The notes under the pieces are model-generated. The model did no database searches and was not told the DNA's origin. It worked only from the letters and a program-made list of their open reading frames with translations. A stretch of 64,000 bases of DNA from Solirubrobacteraceae bacterium (GTDB taxonomy: Bacteria > Actinomycetota > Thermoleophilia > Solirubrobacterales > Solirubrobacteraceae). The DNA lies in the NCBI GenBank assembly GCA_029263125.1, contig JAJCYD010000004.1, forward strand, positions 89,948 through 153,947. The letters run 5' to 3'. Made by a program: the position numbers and the translations under genes. This document shows, in pieces, positions 18,014 through 26,391 of the stretch (positions are counted from its first letter, which is position 1; each line of letters starts with the position of its first letter).

Positions 18014-20005
18014 CTACTGGCCCTTCCACACCGCCTGACGCTTGCCGAGGAACGCTGCGATGCCCTCGCGAGCGTCGGCGCTTGCGAAGACGTCCTCGAA
18101 CGCGGCCTTCTCGGCTTCGATGCCCTCGTCGAGGTCCGCGTCGCCGGCGGTCGTGCGCTTGATCGCCCGGACGGCGAGCGGCGCCTGCCCGGCGAGCTTG
18201 CGCGCCCACGCGAGCGCGGCGTCGAACAGCTCGTGGTCGGGCACGACGCGGTTGACGAGCCCGATCTCGTAGGCCTCGGCGGCGGAGATCGGATCGCCGG
18301 TGAGGTTGAGCTCGAGCGCTCGCGCCGTGCCGACAAGTCGCGGCAGGCGCTGCGTGCCACCGAAGCCCGGCATGATGCCGAGCCCGATCTCGGGCTGGCC
18401 GAAGCTCGCCGACTGCGCGGCGATGCGCACGTCGCAGGCCATCGCCAGCTCACAGCCGCCGCCGTAGGCCACGGCGTTGACGGCGGCGATCGTCACCGTC
18501 GAGGACCGCTCCATGCGCCGCATCAGGCCGTGGGCGTCGTCGAGCAGCTCCGCGCCGGCGGCGCGGTCCAGCGTCGTGAAGGCCTTGATGTCCGCGCCCG
18601 CGCACCACAGCATCGGGTTCGCCGACGCGATCACCAGCACGCGCACCGTCGGCTCGGCGTCGACGTGGTCCCAGACCCGCGCGAGCTCGGCGATCACCTG
18701 TGGCGAGAGCGAGTTGGCGGGCGGGCGGTCCAGCCAGGCGATCGCGATGTCGCCGCGGGTCTCCAGGCGAACCGACTCGCCCTGCTCGAAGCCCTGGGCG
18801 TCGGGCTGCGCGTAGGCGAAGAAGCCCTGCCCCGACTTCGCCCCGAGCCGGCCCTGCGCGACCAGGCGCCGCAGGATCGCCGGCGCCTCGTAGCGCTCGC
18901 CCCACTCGACGACGGCCGTGTCCAGCTGGGCGAGCACCTCGTCGAGTCCGGTCTGGTCGGCACGAGCGAACGGCGGTGGGATCAGCCCGGCGCCGGCCAT
19001 CATCCCGAGGTCGATGTCGCGAACCGTCGCCATCCCCTCCTCGAGCACCAGGCAGGCCTCGACGAACGCCTTGAGCACGAAGCGCTGCGTCAGCTCCTCG
19101 GCGTCGAACTCGGTCGCTCCCTCGGTGCGTGGCTGACCGCTGTCGTAGAAGCCCTTCCCCGTCTTGGCGCCGAGCTCGCCGGCCTGGACGAGCGCGCGCA
19201 TGCCCTCGTGGACGTAGAAGCTGTCGCCATAGCTGTGCCGGACGTGCTCGGCAACGTGCAAGACCGTGTCGAGGCCGAGAAGGTCGGTGAGGAAGAACGG
19301 GCCCATCGGAGCCACGCGCGACGAGGAGATCGCGTCGTCGATCGCCTTGATCGCCAGCTCGTTGCACTCCTGAAAGCGCCACACCTCGCTGATCGAGGAC
19401 ATGAGGATGCGATTGACGACGAACCCGGGCTCCTCGCCGCAGGCGATCGGCATCTTGCGGATCGCCTGGGCGAACGTCGTCGCGACCTGCATCGTCTCGG
19501 GCGAGGTGTCGGCGCCCTCGACGATCTCGACGAGCCGCATCATCGACGCGGGATAGAAGAAGTGAAAGCCGACGACCTTGTCGGGCCGGCTCGTCGCGTC
19601 GGCCATCTCGCTGATCGCCAGCGACGACGTGTTCGACGCGAGGATCGCGTGCCCCGGCGTGGCGACGTCCAGCTCTGCGAGCACGGCCTGCTTGATCTCG
19701 ATGCGTTCCGGGACGGCCTCGATGACGAAGTCGACATCGCCGAAATCCTCATAGGTGGTCGTGCCGGTGATCCGCCCGAGGATCTGATCGGCCTGCGCGG
19801 CGGCCTGCTGCTCGTCGATCTTCTGCTTGGCGACGAGGCCGGCGAGCTGGGCCCTTGTGACCTCCTCGGCCTTGCGCAGGCCGAGGTCCACGAACTCCTG
19901 CTTGACGTCCTTGAGCACCACGGGCACGCCGGCGGAGGCGATCACCGCAGCGATCTCGCCGCCCATCGTCCCGGCGCCGACAACCGCGGCCTTGAACACG
20001 AACAC
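18014..20005 (-). CDS. Bifunctional 3-hydroxyacyl-CoA dehydrogenase / enoyl-CoA hydratase (HAD-ECH order)
   Basis: A 663-residue beta-oxidation enzyme. The NAD-binding HAD domain is N-terminal (AAVVGAGTMGGE at about 7; VIEAVPERIEIK; ASNTSSLAI; GFHFFYPASMM), followed by two helical HAD C-terminal repeats to about 390. The C-terminal third is a crotonase domain (LDRPPANSL; GGCELAMACDVRIA; PEIGLGIMPGFGGTQRLPR) with the oxyanion and acid/base regions intact. This order is the reverse of FadB/FadJ (ECH then HAD). GTG 20005 is chosen because AAGGAG lies 9 bases upstream; the TTG at 20014 touches that site. A PadR gene lies 72 bp upstream. Confidence 0.92.
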   Translation of the reverse strand: MFVFKAAVVGAGTMGGEIAAVIASAGVPVVLKDVKQEFVDLGLRKAEEVTRAQLAGLVAKQKIDEQQAAAQADQILGRITGTTTYEDFGDVDFVIEAVPERIEIKQAVLAELDVATPGHAILASNTSSLAISEMADATSRPDKVVGFHFFYPASMMRLVEIVEGADTSPETMQVATTFAQAIRKMPIACGEEPGFVVNRILMSSISEVWRFQECNELAIKAIDDAISSSRVAPMGPFFLTDLLGLDTVLHVAEHVRHSYGDSFYVHEGMRALVQAGELGAKTGKGFYDSGQPRTEGATEFDAEELTQRFVLKAFVEACLVLEEGMATVRDIDLGMMAGAGLIPPPFARADQTGLDEVLAQLDTAVVEWGERYEAPAILRRLVAQGRLGAKSGQGFFAYAQPDAQGFEQGESVRLETRGDIAIAWLDRPPANSLSPQVIAELARVWDHVDAEPTVRVLVIASANPMLWCAGADIKAFTTLDRAAGAELLDDAHGLMRRMERSSTVTIAAVNAVAYGGGCELAMACDVRIAAQSASFGQPEIGLGIMPGFGGTQRLPRLVGTARALELNLTGDPISAAEAYEIGLVNRVVPDHELFDAALAWARKLAGQAPLAVRAIKRTTAGDADLDEGIEAEKAAFEDVFASADAREGIAAFLGKRQAVWKGQ

Positions 20006-20076
20006 AGTGAGCAACTCCTTGTCGTTTGAGGCGCGGCGCAGGGGCCGCGCGCGTCTTCTGAATCCTCAGAGCCCCA

Positions 20077-20550
20077 TCAGGGCTCGCGCTCTGCCAGCAG
20101 CTCGCGGCGCAGCAGATCGACCCCCACCGCCAGCTCGCGCAGGCGCGGACCGATCTCGCTGACCAGCGCGTCGCGTGCTGCGGCGCCGCTGGGCGTCAGA
20201 CGGTAGAAGCGACGCGAGCGGCGCTCGGGATGCTCCCATTCCCCGGCGACGAGCCCCTCTGCCTCCAGCGTTCGCAGCAGCGGGTACATCGTGTTCGGGT
20301 TGACCCCAACGAGGCCGCCCGTCAGCTCGCCGACACGCTCCATCAGCTGGTTGCCGTAGGACGGCCCGCGCTCGAGCAGGTGCAGGACCAGCAGGCGCAG
20401 CAGGCCGGCCCTGCGCAGACCGCCGAGCAGGGGGTCCGTCGAGCCCGGCCCGCCGCCGCTCGCCGGCCTCGCCCCGGCGGCCGCCCGGACGTCGTTGCGG
20501 GCGGCCGTCTCGGCGACGGCCGCCTCGGTCGAGGGACGGCGTGGCGCCAT
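20077..20550 (-). CDS. PadR-family transcriptional regulator
   Basis: A 157-residue repressor-type regulator. After a ~35-residue Ala/Gly-rich leader, the winged-helix PadR core is clear: LLRLLVLHLLERGPSYGNQL, VNPNTMYPLLRTLEAEGLV, then RRSRRFYRLTPSG. A short C-terminal dimerisation helix follows. It lies between the HAD-ECH and acyl-CoA dehydrogenase genes on the same strand, so it may control lipid degradation; the effector is unknown. The unusually long leader might be trimmed by a later start. Confidence 0.9.
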   Translation of the reverse strand: MAPRRPSTEAAVAETAARNDVRAAAGARPASGGGPGSTDPLLGGLRRAGLLRLLVLHLLERGPSYGNQLMERVGELTGGLVGVNPNTMYPLLRTLEAEGLVAGEWEHPERRSRRFYRLTPSGAAARDALVSEIGPRLRELAVGVDLLRRELLAEREP

Positions 20551-20589
20551 CGGTGCAGTATGGCGCGCGTCCGCCCACGAGGACCGGCG

Positions 20590-21762
20590 CTACGCCGTGG
20601 CGGTCGCCGGCTCCTCGATACGCCGGGGCAGCAGCGTCTCGCGGGCGATCACGAGGCGCTGGATCTGCGACGTGCCCTCGTAGAGCTGCATGATCTTCGC
20701 GTCGCGCATGAACTTCTCGACCTTGTACTCCTTGATGAAGCCGTAGCCGCCGAAGATCTGGACGGCGTCGGTCGTGACCTCCATCGCGCTGTCGGCGGCG
20801 AAGCGCTTGGCGTGCGAGGACTCCAGCGTGTTGCGCTTGCCCTGGTCCAGCAGCACGGCGCTGTTCCACGCGGCCAGCCGCGAGAGGTGCACCTTCGTGG
20901 CCATGTCGGCGATCATGAACTGGATCGCCTGATGCATCGCGATCGGCACGCCGAACTGCACGCGCTCCTTGGAGTACGCGGTCGCCATCTCAAACGCCGC
21001 GCGCGAGATGCCGGTCGCCATCGCGGCGACGCCCGGGCGCGTGTAGTCGAGCACCCGCATCGCGAGCTTGAAGCCGTGGTTCTCCTCGCCCAGCAGGTAG
21101 CGGGCGTCGACCTCGGTGTCGTTGAAGGTGATGGTCGCGGTGTTCGATGCCCGCTGGCCCATCTTGTCCTCCTTCTTGTCCACGATGACGGTGTCGTCCT
21201 TATGGACCAGGAAGGCGGAGATGCCGCGGTGACCGGCCTCGGGGTCGGTCTTGGCGTAGACGACGAAGTAGTCGGCGTAGCTGCCGTTGGTGATGAAGCA
21301 CTTCGAGCCGTTGAGGACGTACTTGTCGCCCATGCGCACCGCGCGGGTACGCATACCGCTGACGTCCGATCCGGCGTCGGGCTCGGTGAGGCAGAATGAC
21401 GCGAGCTTGGGCGATTCCAGCAGCGCGGCGCTGAACTCGCGCTTGACCTCGTCGGAGCCGCCGAGCATCACCGGAGCGGCAGCGAGGCCGTTGGCGCCCA
21501 GCGACGTCTGGATGCCGGAGCAGCCCCACGACATCTCCTCCTCGATGATGCATCCGTCGAGGCTGTTGAGCCCCGGCCCGCCGTACTCCTCGGGGATGTG
21601 GGTGTTCATCAGGCCGACCTCGTGGGCCTTGTTGATGATCGCCTGCGGGAAGCCCCCGTCGCGGTCAAGCTCCCAGGCCACGGGACGAATCTCCTTCTCC
21701 GCGAAGTCGTGCGCGAGATCGCGAAGGTCCTTCTGCTCGTCGGTCAGGGTGAAGTCGACCAT
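20590..21762 (-). CDS. Acyl-CoA dehydrogenase
   Basis: A 390-residue FAD flavoprotein that makes the trans-2,3 double bond in acyl-CoA and passes electrons to ETF. Helical N domain (1-120), beta domain with CLTEPDAGSDVSGM and GSKCFITNGSYADYF, and C-terminal helical domain with QIFGGYGFIKEY and the catalytic Glu of QLYEGTSQIQR. ATG 21762 follows CAGGAG. The upstream sequence has a palindromic operator-like site (21797-21812). It probably works with the HAD-ECH protein encoded downstream. Confidence 0.95.
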   Translation of the reverse strand: MVDFTLTDEQKDLRDLAHDFAEKEIRPVAWELDRDGGFPQAIINKAHEVGLMNTHIPEEYGGPGLNSLDGCIIEEEMSWGCSGIQTSLGANGLAAAPVMLGGSDEVKREFSAALLESPKLASFCLTEPDAGSDVSGMRTRAVRMGDKYVLNGSKCFITNGSYADYFVVYAKTDPEAGHRGISAFLVHKDDTVIVDKKEDKMGQRASNTATITFNDTEVDARYLLGEENHGFKLAMRVLDYTRPGVAAMATGISRAAFEMATAYSKERVQFGVPIAMHQAIQFMIADMATKVHLSRLAAWNSAVLLDQGKRNTLESSHAKRFAADSAMEVTTDAVQIFGGYGFIKEYKVEKFMRDAKIMQLYEGTSQIQRLVIARETLLPRRIEEPATATA

Positions 21763-22075
21763 GGGAGGGCTCCTGAAGAGGTGGTGAGGGTCTCGATTGA
21801 CTGGTCAGTCAACATCGTACCCGATGGATATCGGAGCGCAACACCGAACCCTTGAGCGCTGCCGCCTGCATCGGGTCCGAGCAGGAATCGGTTCGGGGGC
21901 TTGGCTGCCGGATCGTGGATGCCAGGCAACGCGCGCGAGCGCAGGCGGGCGCCAGCCCGTCGAGCATCGCGCGTGGCATCTGGCGCCGCGAGACGGTGGC
22001 CAAACACCGCAGGTATTCCTGCTCGAGCCCATAGACCGCGCAGCCGGCAGGACCCGTTCTGATAGGAATCGGTCG
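21763..22075. other. Intergenic region between divergent genes
   Basis: About 310 bp between the acyl-CoA dehydrogenase (minus) and the acidic unknown (plus). It holds the palindrome at 21797-21812. The rest is GC-rich with open frames on both strands, but I see no protein resembling a real gene, no RNA gene and no clear promoter hexamers. Confidence 0.5.
21797..21812. promoter_or_regulatory. Palindromic operator candidate upstream of acyl-CoA dehydrogenase
   Basis: TTGACT-GGTC-AGTCAA: an exact 6-bp inverted repeat with a 4-base centre, 35 bp upstream of the acyl-CoA dehydrogenase start. The size and symmetry suit a TetR-family dimer, a common control of acyl-CoA dehydrogenases, but no TetR gene is in the window. 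The local PadR protein is an alternative binder. Confidence 0.5.
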
Positions 22076-22399
22076 ATGGCCAACCCCAGACAGTTCGACC
22101 TCGAGGATCTCGTCAACCGCCCCGGGACCTACTTCAACCCGCAGACCGAAGTGCTGATCGTCGTCGACGACTCGCCAGATGTCGACACCGAGGTCTTCAA
22201 CATGGAGGAGTGGGAAGGCTCGGACTGGGTGCTCATCTCCGACGACGTCCCGATCGACGAGCATGTGCGCGACGAGCAGATGCAGGCCTTCCAGGTCCGC
22301 CATGGAGCGTCGCTGAGCGCCGGCCTGGATGCCGGCGACGACATCGTCGACGCCGAGGAGAACGCCGAGCCCGAGGCCGACGAGGTCGAAGAGCTCTAG
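22076..22399 (+). CDS. Small acidic protein of unknown function
   Basis: A 107-residue, very acidic protein. The first 75 residues look folded (FDLEDLVNRPGTYFNPQTEV, then EEWEGSDWVLISDDVP) and the last 30 are an Asp/Glu-rich tail. No signal or membrane segment. ATG 22076 is chosen because the upstream part of the frame (from 21797) reads as Arg/Ala-rich non-coding sequence. I do not recognise a family; the Asp/Glu content and YFNPQTEV segment are the features to search with. It stands alone between divergent and downstream genes. Confidence 0.65.
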   Translation: MANPRQFDLEDLVNRPGTYFNPQTEVLIVVDDSPDVDTEVFNMEEWEGSDWVLISDDVPIDEHVRDEQMQAFQVRHGASLSAGLDAGDDIVDAEENAEPEADEVEEL

Positions 22400-22458
22400 C
22401 GCGCGCACGCCGCTGGCCTGTCGCCACAGAGGCCGCGACCGGCACGGCCGACCGCAGG

Positions 22459-22478
22459 CCCCGGCGCGCGTCCCGGGG
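22459..22478 (+). terminator. Possible terminator after the acidic protein gene
   Basis: CCCCGG (22459-22464) pairs with CCGGGG (22473-22478) over an 8-base loop, followed by TGCGGTTT, about 60 bp after the stop. Modest stem and weak T tail. Confidence 0.35.
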
Positions 22479-22643
22479 TGCGGTTTACCCCACCCCATTC
22501 AGTGCGGTCTGCCTCCTAGACCGGCCACCTGCGTGGGTGTACGGTGCTCGCGCCGAAAACAGCGAGCCGATGCCCAGCAGGGTTTGCGGCGGGGGCTCGA
22601 GCGATGACGACCTGCTGTTTTTCTCAGGAACGGAGCGAGCAAG

Positions 22644-23177
22644 ATGAAGAGACGTACGCTGGGTGTCGCCGCGATTGCCGTGGCGACGTTGACGGCAGCA
22701 CCGGCGGTCAGCTCGGCAGTCACCACGTCCACGTCGAAGCCGAAGATCGACATCCTCGGGGGGGCGTCGTTCAAGGCCAACCGCTACATCCAGGACAGGA
22801 TGCGCTTCAACAAGGACGTCTACCGGTTGAAGTCCGGCACGACGATCCAGATCCGCAGCAAGACGCCAGGCGAGCCACACACCGTGTCGGTGGTCCGCCG
22901 CGCCGACTACCCGAAGACCGTCAAGGGATTTGAGACGTGCTTCATGAAGGGCCCGTGCGGCAAGCTCGGCGAGGCGCACGGCTTCCCCGAGGGTGACGGT
23001 CCGCCGACCACGCCGCTCGTCAACACGGGCAAGGCCGGCTTTGACCGGACGGGCGATTCGATCGTGATCGCGCCCAACGGGAAGGGCAGCGTCAAGCTCA
23101 CGGCGGCAAAGGGCCAGACGCTGCAGCTGCTGTGCATCATCCATCCGTGGATGCAGGCAAAGATCGTGGTCAAGTGA
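22644..23177 (+). CDS. Secreted cupredoxin (blue copper protein)
   Basis: A 177-residue exported protein with a signal peptide (residues 1-25, cleavage near SSA-VT). The cupredoxin fold carries a complete type 1 copper site: the His of GEPHTVSVV and the C-terminal Cys, His and Met of LLCIIHPWMQAKI. An extra Cys pair (FETCFMKGPCG) may form a disulfide. The multicopper oxidase gene begins 4 bp after its stop, so the two are surely co-transcribed, and this protein is a likely electron partner or copper donor. The upstream region (22479-22643) should hold the operon promoter, though no clear hexamers stand out. Confidence 0.85.
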   Translation: MKRRTLGVAAIAVATLTAAPAVSSAVTTSTSKPKIDILGGASFKANRYIQDRMRFNKDVYRLKSGTTIQIRSKTPGEPHTVSVVRRADYPKTVKGFETCFMKGPCGKLGEAHGFPEGDGPPTTPLVNTGKAGFDRTGDSIVIAPNGKGSVKLTAAKGQTLQLLCIIHPWMQAKIVVK

Positions 23178-23181
23178 CGAC

Positions 23182-24144
23182 ATGATCGACCGGATCTGGA
23201 GGGTCCCGGCGCCCGCCGGGACCCTCCGGCGCCTGCTCGGCAGCGCGACCGCGGCGCTCGTGGCGGTGGCCGCCGCCGGGCCCGCAACCGCAGCCGCAGT
23301 CACACGCGAGTACTGGGTCGGGGCGACGCCGACGACCTGGAACATCGTGCCCAACGGCGTCGACGCGATCCTCGGCACGCGCTACGGCAACGAGACGATC
23401 CTCCCGACCGTCACCTACCGCCGATACACGCGCGGCTGGAAGAAGCTGCTGCGCAACGCCCCCGCCCGCAACGTCGACTCCGACCGGATTCCGGGGCCGC
23501 TGCTGCACGCCCGGGTCGGTGATCGCATCGTCGTGCACTTCAAGAACTTCGACACGCGCTTCAACCGCGCCCATTCCATGCACTTCCACGGCGTGAGCTA
23601 CAAGCCGTCCTCCGACGGCGCCTACCTCCCGGGCTTCTCCGGGCGCGACGCCGAGGTCAAGCCCGGGCAGACGTGGACCTACAAGCTGCGCGCCGGCCCG
23701 CAGTCAGCGGGCTTCTGGCCATACCACGACCACTCGACGTCGATGCACGAATCGCTCGCCGGTGGCATGTACGGAGGACTCTCGATCCGCGGCCGCCGCG
23801 AGCGCGCTCCCGACCGCGAGTTCGTCGTCGTGCTCGCACCGACCGGCGACCTGCAGACGATCAACGGGCACGCCTTCGTCGGCAACACGCCGGTCTTCAG
23901 CGCACGGGTCGGCGACCTGGTGCAGTGGGACGTCATGGCGATCGGCTCCGAGCACCACACCTTTCATGTCCACGGCCATCGCTGGCTCGAGCACGGCGTG
24001 CCACGCGACACGCAGACCGTCGGCCCCGCGGAGAGCTTCCGCTTCCGCTGGCGCGAGGACGCGACGGGCACATGGTTCTACCACTGCCACGTCGAGCAGC
24101 ACATGGAGCGCGGGATGATCGGCATCTACCGGGTGACGCGATGA
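23182..24144 (+). CDS. Two-domain multicopper oxidase
   Basis: A 320-residue exported oxidase (signal about 1-38). All four copper-binding motifs are present: HSMHFHG (about 131), WPYHDHS (about 179), HHTFHVHGHRW (about 257) and WFYHCHVEQHMERGM (about 297). The last supplies the type 1 Cys/His/Met ligands. The length and two cupredoxin domains place it with small laccase-like/two-domain oxidases, which work as trimers. The substrate could be a phenol, Cu(I) or another metal. The gene overlaps the third gene as ATGA and forms a tight operon with the upstream cupredoxin. Confidence 0.88.
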   Translation: MIDRIWRVPAPAGTLRRLLGSATAALVAVAAAGPATAAAVTREYWVGATPTTWNIVPNGVDAILGTRYGNETILPTVTYRRYTRGWKKLLRNAPARNVDSDRIPGPLLHARVGDRIVVHFKNFDTRFNRAHSMHFHGVSYKPSSDGAYLPGFSGRDAEVKPGQTWTYKLRAGPQSAGFWPYHDHSTSMHESLAGGMYGGLSIRGRRERAPDREFVVVLAPTGDLQTINGHAFVGNTPVFSARVGDLVQWDVMAIGSEHHTFHVHGHRWLEHGVPRDTQTVGPAESFRFRWREDATGTWFYHCHVEQHMERGMIGIYRVTR

Positions 24145-25016
24145 GATGCCTTCGGGTCGCCGGGCTGCTCGCCGCGCTCGCGGCGACAGTGCCCGGGCTC
24201 GCACTCGCGCAACCCGCGGACGACAACACACACGCCCCCGGCGAGCCGGCGCAGGTCTCCATCGGCGCCACGGCTGTCGATCCGGCGAACATCGCGATCC
24301 TCACCGGCGAGCGCGTCGAATGGCACAACGCGTCGGTTCGCGACCACACGATCACCTCCAGGGACGGGCTCTTCGACTCCGGCGTCATCGGGTCCAACCG
24401 GCGCTTCAGCCAGGAGTTCTCCGCCGGCGGATCCTTCGCCTACTTCTGCCGCATCCATCCGTTCATCACCGGCACGGTCGATGTGGCGCCCGTGCTGCTG
24501 AGCGCTCCCGCCCGGTCGTTCGTCCGCGGGGACAAGGTGGTGCTCAAGGGACGCACCCACCCGGCCGCCGGGACCGTCGGCATCGAGCGCGATTCGGGCG
24601 GCGGCTTCGTGCCCGTGACGTCGGTGCCGCTGGCTTCTGACGGATCGTTCAGCGCCAGCGTCCCGGCCGAGGGGCCGGCGAGCTTCCGCGCGGTGTCGGG
24701 CACCGACGCCAGCGCGCCCGTGCGCATCGACGTCGCCGCAGCGCGCGTGCTGCGCGTCTCGGCGGTGCGGGGCCGCCGCCACCAGGTCGTGCGCGTGACG
24801 GTCAGCCCGCCACTGCCGGGCGCCATCGTGCGCCTGCAGCCCTACGTCAAGCATCGTTTCGGCTGGTGGACGACGCACCGCGCACGCCTGGAGCATGGTC
24901 GTCGCGCGTCGATCCGCCTGCCCCGCGGCTCCACGGCCTCCGTCCGCATCGTGCTCACCGAGCCGGACGGCGAGACGTCGACCGGTGTGCGGCGGATGGT
25001 CAGGCTGCCCGGCTGA
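24141..25016 (+). CDS. Secreted cupredoxin-like protein with C-terminal beta domains
   Basis: A 291-residue exported protein: signal peptide 1-24, a plastocyanin-like domain to about 115 and two Ig/carboxypeptidase-regulatory-like segments behind it. The copper site has the His of DHTITS and the Cys and His of AYFCRIHPFITG, but the axial Met found in the first cupredoxin (HPWMQ) is replaced by Ile (HPFIT). Such sites can still be type 1 with an altered potential. ATG 24141 overlaps the oxidase stop, so translation is coupled. Function as a partner of the oxidase is inferred from the operon. Confidence 0.78.
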   Translation: MRCLRVAGLLAALAATVPGLALAQPADDNTHAPGEPAQVSIGATAVDPANIAILTGERVEWHNASVRDHTITSRDGLFDSGVIGSNRRFSQEFSAGGSFAYFCRIHPFITGTVDVAPVLLSAPARSFVRGDKVVLKGRTHPAAGTVGIERDSGGGFVPVTSVPLASDGSFSASVPAEGPASFRAVSGTDASAPVRIDVAAARVLRVSAVRGRRHQVVRVTVSPPLPGAIVRLQPYVKHRFGWWTTHRARLEHGRRASIRLPRGSTASVRIVLTEPDGETSTGVRRMVRLPG

Positions 25017-25052
25017 CGCCGCCTTCCCGAAGGCATCGGCGCGGCGGCGTCA
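25014..25052. terminator. Hairpin between convergent cupredoxin and terC genes
   Basis: A 10-bp stem TGACGCCGCC (25014-25023) with its exact complement (25043-25052), enclosing a smaller GCCTT/AAGGC hairpin. It spans the gap between two convergent genes, so a bidirectional terminator is likely despite the lack of T tracts. Confidence 0.55.
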
Positions 25053-25067
25053 CGCTGCGCGTGGCCG

Positions 25068-26048
25068 TCAGCCCCGATCGTCCTGGGCGCCCTCGGGTTC
25101 GACCGGCTGCTCCGTCTCGGCGCGTCGCCGCGCCGCCCCGCCGGGATCGCGGCGGTCGCCGATCAGCGACGCGCCGATGCCCCCCGCGAACGCGACCGCG
25201 ACGAACGCCAGGCTCAGCAGCGGGCCGATCTTCACGATGTCCTCGATCAGGAGCTTGACCGCGACGAGCGCCAGGACGACGGCAATCGTCTCGTCGAGGT
25301 AGCGGAAGCGTTTGATCAGGCCCTCGACGAGCACGAACAGGGCGCGCAGCCCGATCAGCGCGAAGACGTTGCCCGCCCAGATGATCAGCGGCTCGCGAGT
25401 GATCGCGAACGCCGCCGGGATCGAGTCGACCGCGAACGCCAGGTCGGCGGCGACGATCGCCGCCAGGCACAGGAAGATCGGCGTCACGTGGCGGCGGCCG
25501 TTCTCGCGCGCGAACCAGTGGCCGTTGCGGAAGCCGTCGGTCACCGGGAAGACCTTGCGCACGCCCCGCACGACGAGGTTGCGGTCGGGATCGACGTTCT
25601 CCCCCACGCCGCGGTAGATGCGGTACGCGAGCACGAGCAGCAGCACGCCGAGCAGGTAGAGCACGACGTGGAACTGCTCGATCAGCGCCGTGCCGCCGAG
25701 GATCGCCAGCCCGCGCAGCACGAGCGCGGCGATGATGCCCCAGAACAGCAGGCGCGCGCGGTGCGCGTGGGGCACGCCGAAGTACGCGAACAGCAGGATG
25801 AAGACGAACAGGTTGTCCAGCGACAGGGAGCGCTCGATGAGGTAGACGGTCAGGTAGTTGATGCCGTCCCCACTGCCGTTGAGCGCGAAGACGACGCCGG
25901 TGACCGACAGGCCGAGCACCAGCCACCCCAGCGACCAGAGGACGCTCTCGCGGAACGTCGCCTCGCGTCCGTGGGCGAAGAAGCGCACGTCGACGAACAG
26001 CAGGACGATCATGACGACGACGAGGCCGCCGAACTCCAGGATCTCCAT
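25068..26048 (-). CDS. TerC/Alx-family membrane protein
   Basis: A 326-residue polytopic membrane protein of the TerC family, whose members are linked to tellurite resistance and, in better-studied cases, Mn2+ export and metalation of exported proteins. About nine hydrophobic helices are seen. The family motifs with conserved Asp are present: SLSLDNLFVFILLF and AFAVDSIPAAFAITREP, as is the VENxDP-like GENVDPDRN. ATG 26048 opens MEILEFGGLVVVMIV. It sits 10 bp behind a fragment of a calcium/proton exchanger on the same strand. Confidence 0.9.
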   Translation of the reverse strand: MEILEFGGLVVVMIVLLFVDVRFFAHGREATFRESVLWSLGWLVLGLSVTGVVFALNGSGDGINYLTVYLIERSLSLDNLFVFILLFAYFGVPHAHRARLLFWGIIAALVLRGLAILGGTALIEQFHVVLYLLGVLLLVLAYRIYRGVGENVDPDRNLVVRGVRKVFPVTDGFRNGHWFARENGRRHVTPIFLCLAAIVAADLAFAVDSIPAAFAITREPLIIWAGNVFALIGLRALFVLVEGLIKRFRYLDETIAVVLALVAVKLLIEDIVKIGPLLSLAFVAVAFAGGIGASLIGDRRDPGGAARRRAETEQPVEPEGAQDDRG

Positions 26049-26058
26049 CAGCCGTGCA

Positions 26059-26391
26059 CTACGCGTAGAAGAAGACGACGCCGAGCACCGCGTACACGGC
26101 CAGCAGCTGCACGCCCTCATACCACGTCGACTCGCCGTCGTGCGTGACGTGGTTGGCGATCAGGATGGCCAGGAAGACCGCGCCCAGCTCGAAGCCGTTG
26201 AAGACGAGCGCCATCGGGTTCGGCCCGATCACGAAGGAGGCGAGCACGAGGACGGGCGCCGCGAACAGCGCGATCTGCGCGCTGGAGCCGATCGCGATGT
26301 TGACGGCGAGGTCCATCTTGTCGCGCAGCAGGAAGCTGCGCAGCCCGCCGATTCCGCCCGATCGTGAGGGATCCGCGTCGGCTTCAGCCAT
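26059..26391 (-). pseudogene. C-terminal fragment of a Ca2+/H+ antiporter (CaxA/ChaA type)
   Basis: A 110-residue frame that matches only the last third of cation/H+ exchangers (normally about 350 residues): DKMDLAVNIAIGSSAQIALF, then three more hydrophobic helices ending TWYEGVQLLAVYAVLGVVFF. The first alpha-repeat and the GNAAEH-type acidic motif of the second repeat, essential for transport, are missing. The N-terminal 20 residues are unrelated and overlap the aldo/keto reductase gene by 8 bp. Either a decayed exchanger left by a deletion or an unusual small membrane protein; decay is more likely although the frame is intact. Confidence 0.7.
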
